64,000 nt of DNA from Crossaster papposus. Taxonomy: Eukaryota; Echinodermata; Asteroidea; Velatida; Solasteridae. Location of the stretch: assembly GCA_037893245.1 (NCBI GenBank), contig JBAIAA010000443.1, positions 806,001 to 870,000 on the forward strand, written 5' to 3'. Within the stretch, counting starts at the first letter, position 1; each line of letters begins with the position of its first letter. Under the pieces are notes generated by a model that was not told the DNA's origin, made no database searches, and saw only the letters and a list, made by a program, of their open reading frames with translations. Below, piece after piece: positions 48,339 through 60,460 of this stretch. The position numbers were made by a program, and so were the translations under genes.

Positions 48339-48542
48339 TTAACCAGTTAGCGCCGGATGACGTATATAAACGAAAAGTTTTCCCCAAATTTAAAACGGAT
48401 GACGCATAAACATGCCAAGTTCGGGAATGTCTGTCAGCAGCGAGCAAAGCCAAAAATGCTTGGGTGTGCTTCCCGGCACTATCGGCCTGAACACGCTTCG
48501 GATCGAGTTTCGTTAAAAATAGTCCCGACGCGAACTGGTTAG
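48339..48542. mobile_element. TTAA-flanked MITE, copy 3
   Basis: TTTTAACCAGTTAGCGCCGG to CCCGACGCGAACTGGTTAG, nested between the two convergent genes. The right TTAA is mutated and the body is shorter than in the 13856 copy. Confidence 0.8.
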
Positions 48543-49052
48543 AGCATAGCAGGGTAAGGACCCGGTAATCACTGTGTGATGACGTACCGGGCGGGGGGAT
48601 GACTGCTGGTAATGGACCTCACCTTCGGCGCAGTCCATTACCATTGGTCATGTATATGAAAAAATAAGGAAACAAAATTAATTTGGCTTTGTACAAAATA
48701 TACAAGTGGATAAAGCACCAAGTCAAAATACCTTGTTTTACACAACAATTTTGTTAACAGTAATGTGTATTCAATTCTCATACACTACATGTATATTGAA
48801 TTTGGTTTTTTTCCCGGGACCAAACCCATTCGAATAGAACAGAATAAAAGTACATTTGCCAGATGCTGTATAAGTATTTGTATTTTTCGTTCGGCAATTT
48901 GTCGATAAATTGTCTCCCCCCCCCCCCCAAAGGAAACAGAGTCCCAAAGTAACTGAATAGGTAAAGACGTTGATTTAGCTGGATTATGTACTGTTTCTCT
49001 AATACTCTGTGAATTAATATTCCACAAAATATTGAAAACGTATAGATACCCT

Positions 49053-52000
49053 CTATTTGTCTTTTTTACGCTTAGGAAGTGGGGTGTCATCAATATGGTG
49101 AGAATTCTTTTCCCCACTGTCCTTAACATTAGCCCGTTTGGAAGCTTTAATGGCTTCTCTAGACACATGAAATGCCATCATGTTGTGGCCAAACTGTTCT
49201 GCTGTGGGGTTATCTGAACTCCCTCCCACTGACCGTTGCTTGGAAAAATACATTTCCAGTGGATCTTGATTAAATCGTTCGCTTAGAAGATAATCTACTT
49301 CTGGATTCTGCAGCAGTACCTTTGCCAACTCGATGAAGGAATGCACTAAAAACAAAAAAAAAGCAATTATGGAATGTTTTAATTTAATTTACCAAGTCGC
49401 TTGGAATGTATCTTTGATGTGTGATTGTTTGTCAATAATCTGGTGCACATTCTTGAGGAAATACAACAGGCATTTGAAAAAAAAAAAAAAATATAGTACA
49501 TTGTACTCCCTCCAGTGTCTCCCTGCTGAGGCACATCTTCTGCTTGACATCTTTGTTTACATTCTCATGGCTTTGAGCTTCCTTCTCCCAGTCGTCTAAG
49601 AAACCGAGGAACTCGTCTTTAAGCCACTATTGAAATAACAACATAGAAGTCTTCAGTAAGCTGTGCAGTGTTGGGCAACATATTAAACGGACTTCTTAAT
49701 ATTTTGTGGTAAAACAATATTTAAAAGTCTTGCTGGTTTTTTTCATGCCATAGGCCTCAATAAATACATGTACATCAGGTACATGCAAATTTTCACGCAC
49801 TTGTACAGTCGACTCTTGTTAATACAAACTCTGTTAATACAAATTCTGTTTATAGCAAACATAAAGCCTAGGTCCCGACAATGAGCAAAATAAATGGGAC
49901 GGGCATTCCGCTTAACAAAATTGGCTGACTCTGTATTAACAAGAGTCGACTGTATAGCTTTTTATCTAGAATTACGACCATAGTTTCACTCGCATAACGG
50001 GCCCAACAAAATAGGGTAGGTAGGTAGGTATTCTCTTTTTTTCTTTTTTTTTTCCTCCCAGCAATGAAAATGATGTTTTCTAATTGTTTAAGCCGATAGT
50101 GATACAAGATAGCGTGTCCAGGTTCAATTTTTTCACAATCCACACACACAACAATGAGAAACGGTCAGAAATGGTTTCAAATGTATTTATAACTAGTTTT
50201 ATATAGATTTTAATCAGTAAATTTCGTCCCTTGAAAACAAAATTATCCAGGGTCGGCCGTATTTTTAGGTTCGGTCTGGTTACGCCAACATAACATTTTT
50301 TTTGTTTATGCCTTACTTATAAGCTAAAATTAATATTTGAGCAAATTTACCTTGAAGCGCCAGTCGTCCACACTCTTGTAAGGAGCCAGGGCAGCCTTCT
50401 GCTTGTGGTGGGACTCATGCGGATTACTCACATTGAGGCAATCAAAGAACTGATCAAAGTTCGACACGAACAATTGTGTAGACTTGGTGTCATGCCGGCC
50501 TAAAGCACAAAGGGCGTTTGCAACTGTGCTGCTCAGTACCTACAGACATAACAAATGAATACAATTAACATGAACTTCACACTTATTTAAAACTTATTTC
50601 ATTTAAACCTTATCTCATGGATTATCAATAAAGAAAGTAAAGCAGCCATAGAATTTGTTTAACAAAGACAATCGGAAATACAACTGCACAACTACATGTA
50701 TATCAATGTTGACTTTAAATTGTCTAATCTAAAAAGTACTTGTACATACTTGTGTGGCCATGTATACACGCATTCGCAGTGTTGGACTCGGGTGAAGGTG
50801 CTCGTAGGTTAGTTTATGCAGTTTCCGTAAGCCTGGGGATTGTCTGTTGAGTCCAACATCCCAGTCATAAAGTGCCAGTAGTTGAGGCCACTTAATATCT
50901 TGCTTCTTGTACTGTAAGAAGAATGAACCAAAATTGTTTTGAAAAAAATCACACACATCGCTGTTAAAGATCTGACAATTACCTTTGAAAATGTAATAAA
51001 GAAAAAGACAAAAACAGAAATAAACTAGAAATGTGTTTGTGGACAAACACAGAGCTGTTTCGCATGTCTAAAATGCCTTTCAATATTTGTGTGGTGGTCT
51101 AAGTGTGTGCCAAGTCTAAAGTCGATCGAATTTAGTGCCAAAGATAAATTGGTTGAAAAAAACGTGTACAAATCCTATGGGGAAAATTAAACCTTTAATG
51201 TGACGTCACATGATACCCGATGATGTCATCATGATGTCATCTTAATTTTCGTCTGTAACACATCCTGGAATACTTGCATACCAAGTTTGACCCCAATCGG
51301 ACATGTACTTCTAGAGATAGAGGGTCCTTAAAACTGAACCTTTAATGTGACGTCACATGACCCACGATGACGTCATTATTACGATTTTTCCCTTGGCCCT
51401 CCTGGGGATGGTGGTCGAGGTATGCGCTAAGTCTGAAGTCGATCAAATTTACGAAAGTGTCAAAGTCAATAGTCTGAAGAAAAACGTGTACAAACCCTAT
51501 GGGGAAAAAAAGTGCACCTTTAACGTCACGTCACGTGATCTTGAATGACGCGATCGCGCCGAATTTCTTTCAGAAATATCTGGGGCTGGTGTTCTAAGTG
51601 TATGCCAAGTTTCAAGTCGGTCGGATTTACCAAAGTGTCAAAGTCAATAATCTGAAGAAAAACGTGTACAAAACCTATGGGGAAAATTTTACCTTTAACA
51701 TGACGTCACGTGACCTTGAATGAGGTAATCGCGACGAATTTCTTCTAGGACCGTCCTTGGGTGGTTGTCTAAATATATGCCAAGTTTCAAGTCGATCGGA
51801 TTTACCAAAGTGTCAAAGTGCTATGCCAGAACAAACGTGTACAAATCCTATGGGAAAAAGTCTGAAAGAGGAAAAAAAAAAAAAACTAGACATGTGTTTG
51901 TGGACAAACACAGAGCTGTTTCGAGTGTCTAAAATTACTTTCAATATGTGTGTGGTGGTCTTTTGTGTGTGCCAAGTCTCAAGTCGATCAGATTTACTAA

Positions 52001-52576
52001 AGTGTCAAAGGCAATAGTCTAAAGAAAAACGTGTACAAAACCTATGGGAAACAATTGAAACTTTAACGTGACGCCCCGTGACCTTGAATGACGTAATCGT
52101 GCCGAATTTTTTCTAGGGCCGTCTGTGGATGGTGGTCTAAGTGTGTGCCAAGTCTCAAGTCGATCGGATGTACTAAAGTGTTAAAGTCAATAGTCTAAAG
52201 AAAAACGTATACAAAACCAATGGGAGAAAAATGTGAACCTTTAATGTGACGTCACGTGACCTTGAATGACACAATCGTGCCGAAGTTCTTTCAGAAACAT
52301 CTGGGGGTGGTGTTCTAAGTGTATGCTAAGTTTTAAGTCGGTCGGATTTACCGAAGTGCCAAAGTCAATAGTCTGAAGAAAAACGTGTACAAAACCTATG
52401 GGGAAAATTAAACCTTTAAAGTGACGTCACTAGGACCATCTGTGGGTGGAGGTCTAAGTGTACACCAAGTCTCAAGTCGATTGGAATCACCAAAGTGCCA
52501 AAGTGTATTGGCAGAACAAACGTGTGTAAATCCTATGGGTAAAAACACTAAAAGTGGAAAAAAAAAAAAAGGAAAA

Positions 52577-52607
<31 letters not shown>

Positions 52608-55600
52608 CTTTAACGAAAACAAAAGCTGTTTCGGTGGAAAACCGAAACAGCTAAAAACTAGAAATGTGTTTGTGGACAAACACAGAGCTGTTTCGCATGT
52701 CTAAAATGACTTTCAATATTTGAGTGGTGGTCTAAATGTGTGCCAAGTCTAAAGTCGATCAAATTTAGTACCAAAGATATATTGGTTGAAAAAAACGTGT
52801 ACAAATCCTATGGGGAAAAATAAACCTTTAATGTGACGTCACATGACACCCGATGATATCATCACAATGTCATCTTAATTTCCGTCTATAACACATCCCG
52901 GAATACCTGAATACCAAGTTTGACCCTAATTGGACTTGACTTCCAGAGATAGAGGGTCTTAAAAACTACACCTTTAATGTGACGTCACATGACCCACGAT
53001 GATGTCATCATGACGTCACCCTGATTTGTGTCTATAACACATCCTGGAATACTTGCATACCAAGTTTGACCCCAATAGGGCCTGTACTTCCAGAGATAGA
53101 GGGGCCTAAAAACTGCACCTTTAATGTGACGTCACATGACCCACGATGACGTCATCATGACGATTTTTCCCTTGGCCCTCCTGGGGATGGTGGTTGAGGT
53201 GTGTGCTAAGTCTCAAGTCGATCAAGTCTACGAAAGTGTCAAAGTCAATAGTCTGAAGAAAAACGTGTACAAACCCTATGGGGAAAAAATGTGCACCTTT
53301 AACGTCACGTCACGTGACTTTCAATGTTTGGGTGGTGGTCTAAATGTGTGCCAAGTCTAAAGTCGATCGAATTTAGTGCCAAAGATATATTGGTTGAAAA
53401 AACGTGTACAAATCCAATGGGGAAAATTAAACCTTTAATGTGACGTCACATGACACCCGATGATATCATCACAATGTCATCTTAATTTTCGTCTATAACA
53501 CATCCCGGAATACTTAAATACCAAGTTTGACACTAATTGGACTTGTACTTAAAGAGTTAGAGGGTCTTAAAAACTACACCTTTAATGTGACGTCACATGA
53601 CCCACGGTGATGTCATCGTGACGTCACACTGATTTTCGTCTATAACACATCCTAGAATACTTGCATACCAAGTTTGACCCCAATCGGGCCTGTACTTCCA
53701 GAGATAGAGGGGCCTAACAACTGCACCTTTAATGTTACGTCACATGACCCACAATGACGTCATCATGACGATTTTTCCCTTGGCCCTCCTGGGGATGGTG
53801 GTTCAGGTGTGTGCTAAGTCTCAAGTCGATCAAATGTACGAAAGTGTCAAAGTTAATAGTCTAAAGAAAAACGTGTACAAAACCTATGGGGGAATAATTT
53901 GAACATTTAACGTGACGTCACGTGACCTTGAAAGACGCAATGGTGCCGAATTTCGTCCAGGACTATCTGTGAGTGGTGTTCTAAGTGTATGCCAAGTCTC
54001 AAGTCGATCGGATTCATTAAAGTGTCAAAGTCAACAGTTTGAAGAAAAACGTGTACAAAACCTATGGGGAAAATGTTACCTTTAACATGACGTCACGTGA
54101 CCTTGAATGACGCAATCGCGACGAATTTCTTCTAGGACCGTCCTTGGGTGGTTGTCTAAATGTATGCCAAGTCTCAGGTTAATCGGATTTACCAAAGTGT
54201 CAAAGTGTATTGGCAGAAAAAACGTGTACAAATCCTATGGGAAAAAGTGACAAATAAAAAAAAAAAAAAGAAAAAAGAAAAAAAAAAAGAAACTAGAAAT
54301 GTGTTTGTGGACAAACACAGAGCTGTTTCGCGTGTCTAAAATGACTTTGAATTATGTGGGTGGTCGTCTATGTGTGTACCAAGTCTGAAGTCGATCGGAT
54401 TTACCAAAGTGCCAAATATATATTGGTTGAAAAAAACGTGTGCAAATCCTATGGGGGAAACTACACCTTTAATTTAACATCACATGACACCTGATGACGT
54501 CACCATGGCGTCACCTTTATTTTCGTCTATAACACGTCCCGGAATACCTGTATACCAAGATTGACACCAATCGGGCCTGTACTTTCAGAGATATAAGGTC
54601 TTAAAAACTGAACCTTTAATGTGACGTCACATGACCCACGATGACGTCATCATGATGTCACCTTAATTTTCGTCTATAACACATCCCGGAATACATGCAT
54701 ACCAAGTTTGACCCCAATCACACCTGTACCTACGGAGACAGAGGGTCTTAAACACTGCACCTTTAATATGACGTCACATGACCCGAGATGACGTCATCGT
54801 GACGATTTTTCTCCTTGCCCTCCTAGGGATGCTGGTCTAAGTGTATGCCAAGTCTCAAGTCGATCGGATTTACGAATGTGTCAAAGTCCATAGTCTGAAG
54901 AAAAACGTGTACAAACCCTATGGGGAAAAAAATTGCACCTTTAACGTCACGTCACGTGACCTTAAATGACGCAATCGTACCGAATTTCTTCAAGAGCCAT
55001 CTGTGGGTGGTGTTCTAAGTGTATGCCAAGTTTCAAGTCGGTCGGATATACCAAAGTGTCAAAGTCAATAGTCTGAAGAAAAACGTGTACAAAACCTATG
55101 GGGAAAATTGTACCTTTAACATGACGTCACGTGACCTTGAATGACGGAATCGCGACGAATTTCTTCTAGGACCGTCCTGGGGTGGTTGTCTAAATGTATG
55201 CCAAGTCTCAAGTCGATCGGATTTACCAAAGTGTCAAAGTGCTATGCCAGAAAAAACGTGTACAAATCCTATGGGGAAAAGTCTGAAAGAGGGAAAAAAA
55301 AAAAAAAAAGAAAAAAAAAAGAAAAAAAGAAAAAAATAGAAATGTGTTTGTGGACAAACACAGAGCTGTTTCGGGTGTCTAATTTGTTTTGTAATAAGTG
55401 GGTGGTGGTCTAAGTGTGTCGCAAATCTGTAGTCAATCTTATTTACCCAGGTGCCAAAGATATATTGGGTGGAAAAAACGTGTACAAATCCTTTGGGGAA
55501 AACTACACCTTTAAGGAGACGTCACATGACCAACGATGACGTCATCATGATGTTATTTTAATTTGTGTCTATAACACACACTTGAATACTTGCATGCCAA

Positions 55601-56659
55601 GTTTGACCCCAATCGGACTTGTACTTCCAGAGATAGAGGGTCTTAAAAACTACACCTTAAATGTGACGTCACATGACCCACGATGACGTCATCATGACGT
55701 CATCTTAATTTTCGTCTATAACACATCCTGGAATACTTGCATACCAAGATTGACCCCAATCAGACCTTTACTTCCAGAGATAGAGGGTATTAAAAACTAC
55801 ACCTTTAAAGTGACGTCACATGACCCACGATGACGTCATCATGACGATTTTCCTTGTGGCCCTCCTATGGATGGTGATCGAGGTGTGTACTAAGTCTCGA
55901 GTCGATGGGATTTACCAAAGTGTCAAAATCAATAGTCTGAGGAAAAACGTGTACAAACCCTATGGGGAAAAATTACACCTTTAATGTGACGTCACATGAC
56001 ACCCGATGACGTCATCTTTATGTCATCTTAATTTTCGTCTGTAACACATCCTGGAATACTTGCATACCAAGTTTGACCCCAATCGGACATGTACTTCTAG
56101 AGATAGAGGGTCCTTAAAACTGAACCTTTAATGTGACGTCACATGACCCACGATGACGTCATTATTACGATTTTTCCCTTGGCCTTCCTGGGGATGGTGG
56201 TCGAGGTATGCGCTAAGTCTGAAGTCGATCAAATTTACGAAAGTGTCAAAGTCAATAGTCTAAAGAAAAACGTGTACAAACCCTATGGGGAATACAATTG
56301 CACCTTTAACGTCACGTCACGTGACCTTGAATGACGCAATCGTGCCGAATTTCTTTCAGAAACATCTGGGGCTGGTGTTCTAAGTGTATGCCAAGTTTAA
56401 AGTCGGTCGGATTTACCAAAGTGTCAAAATCAATAGTCTGAAGAAAAACGTGTACAAAACCTATGGGGAAATTTTTACCTTTAACATGACGTCACGTGAC
56501 CTTGAATGACGTAATCGCGACGAATTTCTTCTAGGACCGTCCTTGGGTGGTTGTCCAAATGTATGCCAAGTATCAAGTCGATCGGATTTACAAAAGTGTC
56601 GAAGTGCTATGCCAGAAAAAACGTGTACAAATCCTATGGGAAAAAGTCTGAAAGAGGAA

Positions 56660-56706
<47 letters not shown>

Positions 56707-58932
56707 CTTTAACGAAAACAAAAGCTGTTTCGGCTGAAATGCCGAAACAGCTAAAAAAACTTTAACGAAAACAAAAGCTGTTTCGGCTGAAATGCCGAAA
56801 CAGCTAAAAAAAAAACTTTAACGAAAACAAAAGCTGTTTCGGCTGAAAGGCCGAAACAGCTAAAAAAAAAAAAAAAGAAAAAAAAAAACTTTAACGAAAA
56901 CAAAAGCTGTTTCGGCTGAAATGCCGAAACAGCTAAAAAATCATAAATTTAGGCGGATTTAGTTTTTCCCCTTGTAAAATTGCTCATAATCTGCAGAAAA
57001 GTATGCAAACCAAAACATCCTCTCTATGGTTGTATCTTACTATTTTTTCCAGAAATGTATTGCTACATAAACAAAGGTTTGGATTTTGTAATGGAGCATA
57101 CTTACATGCAAGTTTCTTGTTTTGTTGTTATATCCTGAATTTTCCCAGTTGTTTCGGGTAGTCTTCATGAGGTGTGGTGGGTCGCAAAAAAAGTACAGCT
57201 TGTGTGGTGATGCAAGATGAGGGGTGGAGTATATGAGCTCATCTCGAGGGCCATGCATCCTGTAGAATTTTCTGTTCGGTGAAGCTCCATCGGAAACGAA
57301 GGCTCTGACAGAAAACCCCACTGCCTCCAATAGCATGACTGCTTCCCACATACAAGGATAGAGTTGATGACTAGAAATACTAAGACTGGGGAAGTACCCG
57401 ATCGGTGACCGCAAAGACGTAAAGATCCCACGGATCATCAAAACTAACACATGGCTAGCAATGGGGACATCTCCATCTTGGCACCTCTTCTCGAACTGTA
57501 CAATTTCATTACCTATGCAGCCCACATCTACAAAACCCACAACAGCTCCAGACCTCACCGAGTAGACTAAACTAGCCTTGATCTTCATCTCATCAAACAT
57601 GATGCAGACTTCCCTCTCATGCTGCTGCAGGGAATCTAGGTTGATGTCCTTGGCAACACGTAGTACAAGATCTGAATTAAAACCAGGAGCCGGGTTGCCA
57701 AAATGTGTGTACTGATGGAGGGTGTTTGGGTGAGGCAGTTTTAAAAAACCACTCTCTCGCAGCAGATTATAGGACGAAGAAGATGCTTTGCAAAGCGATG
57801 CAGAACCTGATTATGGCCGGATGCCATCTCATCCCTTTTCCCTTTTGAAGTGCTGCCTTTTGCTGCTCCCAGAGCAAACCTGCTGGTGTTCCCTCAGTCA
57901 CGGCCGACTTGAAATCATGTTCCCCTTCATCCATCGCCTTCTGGAGAAAAGCCCCCTCTCGACTGCTGACAGCGACACTCTCCCCTTTCATCATTTCCTC
58001 AATCCTCGTATGGAGTGCTGCATTCTTCCTTTTCAATGCCTTGTTTTCCACTTTAAGCAGCTTCATTTTCGTCTGTAACTCTGTATGAGAGAGAATACTA
58101 TTTTTGATGCTGGAAGAAGTGGTGATGTCCCGTGAAGCTGCACCATCAACACGGGATGCCAACACCGTTAAATCAACCTTAAACATCAGGCACACCTCAC
58201 ACTGCACAGCTGGTTCAGGGACAAGGAGGCGACATCTCTTGTGGCGTACTGTCGCAAATGGTACATCTGCACCAAATCCCTATTAGTGATGGACATGGGA
58301 TATTGACCCGCTGAACCATCCCGCGATTTAACAAGATCAGCAAATCCTGCGTTTCCGGTGCATATGTTGCATTTCTCAAGTGTTTCCAACACTTTTGCAA
58401 AGATATCTACATCCGCTCTTACTGGTAAATCCTGCAGAACTAGACATCCTGACCCTTTAATATCGACACCACAAACTGCAATTTGCATTGTCAAATTGTT
58501 TTGGATAAATATCTCCAACTCTGGGCGCCCACTACTTCCAAGATGAATGAACTTCAACACATCTGTGCCACGCCACTTCAAGAACGAAGGATATCTCACC
58601 AACACAGCATTACATTTGTCACAAAACGCCGACAAATCTTCATCTTCTTGCTGTGCAACACATTGGTCACATTGATGCAGTGCAAATGAGGGCACTTGTA
58701 TATTTATTTGCTGCTTCTTTCTCAGCTTGGCAGCACTCCACCACTTGTGTAGTTTTCTGAAGCAGGTGTGACATACAAAAGGTGGATGGGATGCAGCATC
58801 ATCCTCATCAACATCAAGGGCCCTCAAAATTATCTCTCGGTATTTTTCTTTCACATGAGGATGTCTCCTGTCAACCCCTGAGGCACCATCTCCCCCACAC
58901 AATCTGCATACATCCTGCAGGCATGCAGCCAT
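49053..58932 (-). CDS. P-element/THAP9-type transposase with RAG1-NTD-like zinc module
   Basis: The product should cut and join DNA at the element's TIRs. Five exons: 58932-57106, 50911-50750, 50539-50351, 49626-49500 and 49345-49053, with matching phases (0, 0, 0, 1), about 860 residues (human THAP9 is about 900). Residues 9-91 hold CRLCG, RRHP, CHTC and CDQC as in the RAG1 N-terminal region. Next come a Cys cluster (CNIC; HKRCRLLV; QCEVC) and a coiled coil (LQTKMKLLKVENKALKRKN). The P-type RNase H core follows: IMFDEMKIKASLVYS, GFVDVG, AFVSDGASPNRKF, DPPHLMKTTRNNW, then WPQLLALYDWDVGLNRQSPG, LRMRVYMATQVLSSTVANAL, FLGFLDDWEKEA, ETLEGVQ, SERFNQDPLE and GGSSDNPTAEQF. The acids expected for catalysis (FDEM, VSDGA, QDPLE) are all present. 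The tail is basic (PKRKKDK). The start is the ATG at 58932 (AAGATGGCTGC). Two frameshifts lie in exon 1, near 58285 and 57780; either errors or inactivation. Confidence 0.88.
49806..49952. mobile_element. Pogo-like MITE, 147 bp, TA-flanked
   Basis: CAGTCGACTCTTGTTAATAC at 49806-49825 is perfectly inverted at 49933-49952, and TA flanks each side. CAGT-starting ends with TA duplication are typical of the pogo/Tc1 group. It sits in a transposase intron. Confidence 0.9.
51027..56945. repeat. Repeat array rich in GTGACGTCAC, in the transposase intron
   Basis: Five modules start near 51027, 51886, 52658, 54293 and 55336, each with CTAGAAATGTGTTTGTGGAC or a close variant, containing the hairpin GTGTTTGT-GG-ACAAACAC and then AGAGCTGTTTCG. 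Within modules two subunits alternate: TGCCAAGTCTCAAGTCGATC with CGGATTTACCAAAGTGTCAAAG and AAAAACGTGTACAAA..CTATGGGG; and TACCAAGTTTGACCCCAATC with CAGAGATAGAGGGTC and CACCTTTAATGTGACGTCAC. Modules end in A-rich tracts. The tail AAAGCTGTTTCGGC..GCCGAAACAGCT closes one at 52620-52654 and is repeated four times at 56720-56935. Short ORFs (NVYKPYGEK, MTHDDVIITIFPLALLGM) repeat with the units and are not genes. Confidence 0.9.
56700..56940. repeat. Four tandem GCTGTTTCGGC hairpins
   Basis: CTTTAACGAAAACAAAAGCT followed by GTTTCGGCTGAAATGCCGAAAC and poly-A recurs four times (near 56705, 56760, 56815 and 56890). Each can fold as an 11-12-bp stem. This is a local amplification of the array's 3' tail. 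Confidence 0.9.
58660..58932 (-). other. RAG1 N-terminal-like zinc-binding region
   Basis: Residues 1-91 of the transposase: C9-x2-C12-G, RRHP at 22-25, an amphipathic stretch ending DVDEDDAASHPP, C54-x2-C57 with F-R-K-L-H-K-W-W-S-A after it, then H86 and C88-x2-C91. Vertebrate RAG1 shows the same order: CRICG, RRYP, a segment ending KADVDSIHPTE, FCHNCW-IMH-KFS, then HTPSCDIC. The spacing between paired cysteines is close in the two. In RAG1 this region precedes the RING and catalytic core and is not needed for DNA cleavage. Similarity is by eye. Confidence 0.75.
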
Positions 58933-60460
58933 CTTGGACCAGTTGAACAAACGACACCAGGATCACAAAACCAGGATACACAAAACTAACGAGTGAAAGC
59001 ATGTATTTTTCAGAACACCCCTTATGTAAAGAAGAGCGATACAGATGCTGTAATAAAATAACAAAGAGATACAATTTTTAATTAGTTCAATATTTTCTTC
59101 AAATAAAATTGAAAATGTTTACCTATCCAAAACAGTCATCAACAATTAACAATTCTTTATTGATGTAGACTACGTCATGTGTGTCTTAATTGGCTAATAC
59201 CGCCGTTTTACCAATAAGAGCAGTTTCTGTTTTTTTCTGTGATATCTCTCTTTAACTTAATTTTTGTTTAATTGATTATAAAAATGAATCACAAGAAAAA
59301 ATACTTAGAGTGCACCGGTCCATAATTCAGTAGACAGACATGAGACAATGTATCTCTATCATAAAATCGTAGAGATACAAGTTGTTACCTTAATCAAGTT
59401 GACAGGAAATCAAGAATATTTTATTTTGCAAACAATACAAGTTTCTTACTTAACGTTAATTTGTAATCCTACCTACCGATACAAATCGAAAAAAATAAAA
59501 AAAATAAAAAAATGTGAACATAAATACAAACAACACTCTTCAAAGTTGAAACATCTATTTATAATTCTAAAACACTTATTTCGATGTATTCTTCCAATAC
59601 TTGCCGATTCATATCGCGAGTTAACGTCGAAGCATCCTTTATATACGTAACAGCCGTTGAAAAGTGCAACCATAACAACGTGCACAAAAAAACACGATTA
59701 CAACGGCCGTTTTATGTTTAGCATAGTAGCTTTCAATCATCGCGGCAAGTTTCGCATGCTCAACTGTACCACGAAAAACATTGTACCACGAAAAACAAAT
59801 CAAAATAACTTAATTTTCCTATCTATTTTAGTACAAGATGATATCAAATTATAAAATGCACATACTAATGACTTTGACTCGAAAATAGGACAGTCAAAAA
59901 ACATAACTGAACGACCGAAAACGTCTTTTTTGACGATGATTTTTCAGCTTGTGGGCCAATGTGGGACGGGTTGAACAGTACATCAAACTGAAAAGGAGAA
60001 TCTTACAACCACAGTCGATATCCTTTTAGGTGTAGGGAACGCTAGGAACGATCACTTTTATATTAAAATATGAAATTCATATTTTGGGTTTTCGGTAAGC
60101 AGTTTTGAGTTGGCAAGGAGCGTAACTTACCAACCGATGGGCCGATTTTTACTGTTCAAAAACCGACCAGAAGCGAAAGATCATTTTCTCTTCGATGGCG
60201 ACCATATTGAAACTACACATGCCTCGTGGAAGCTCTAACACGCATGCGTTGTCAGTGTTTGTTCTACGGTCGATACTCCAATGATGCCAAGCGAACGACG
60301 CTTACCAGCGATGAGCAGCGAAACGCGGTAACACTCGTAGGGCCCGAAAGGCTGGCTGTGGTCGTTAAATTTACAAGCGCCGCGGGATGTCCCATAGAGT
60401 TTCTACAGGGCCGGGGAGGCCGATGATTGATTAATGCGATAGCTTAAGTGGCTTGGGGGA
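58933..60460. other. Upstream region of the transposase gene
   Basis: About 1.5 kb between the transposase start and the right TIR, presumably holding its promoter. It contains a tandem CGAAAAACATTGTACCACGAAAA (59771-59797) and an AAATAAAAAA run (59490-59510). Small ORFs show no family likeness. Confidence 0.5.

Noticed and set aside
51340-56340. Recurring ORFs such as MTHDDVIITIFPLALLGMVV
   Set aside because: They repeat only because the underlying non-coding units repeat; frames break at every unit and end in poly-A tracts.
58186-58950. Start of the transposase at 58950
   Set aside because: The codon there is TTG; the first ATG in frame, with good context, is at 58932.
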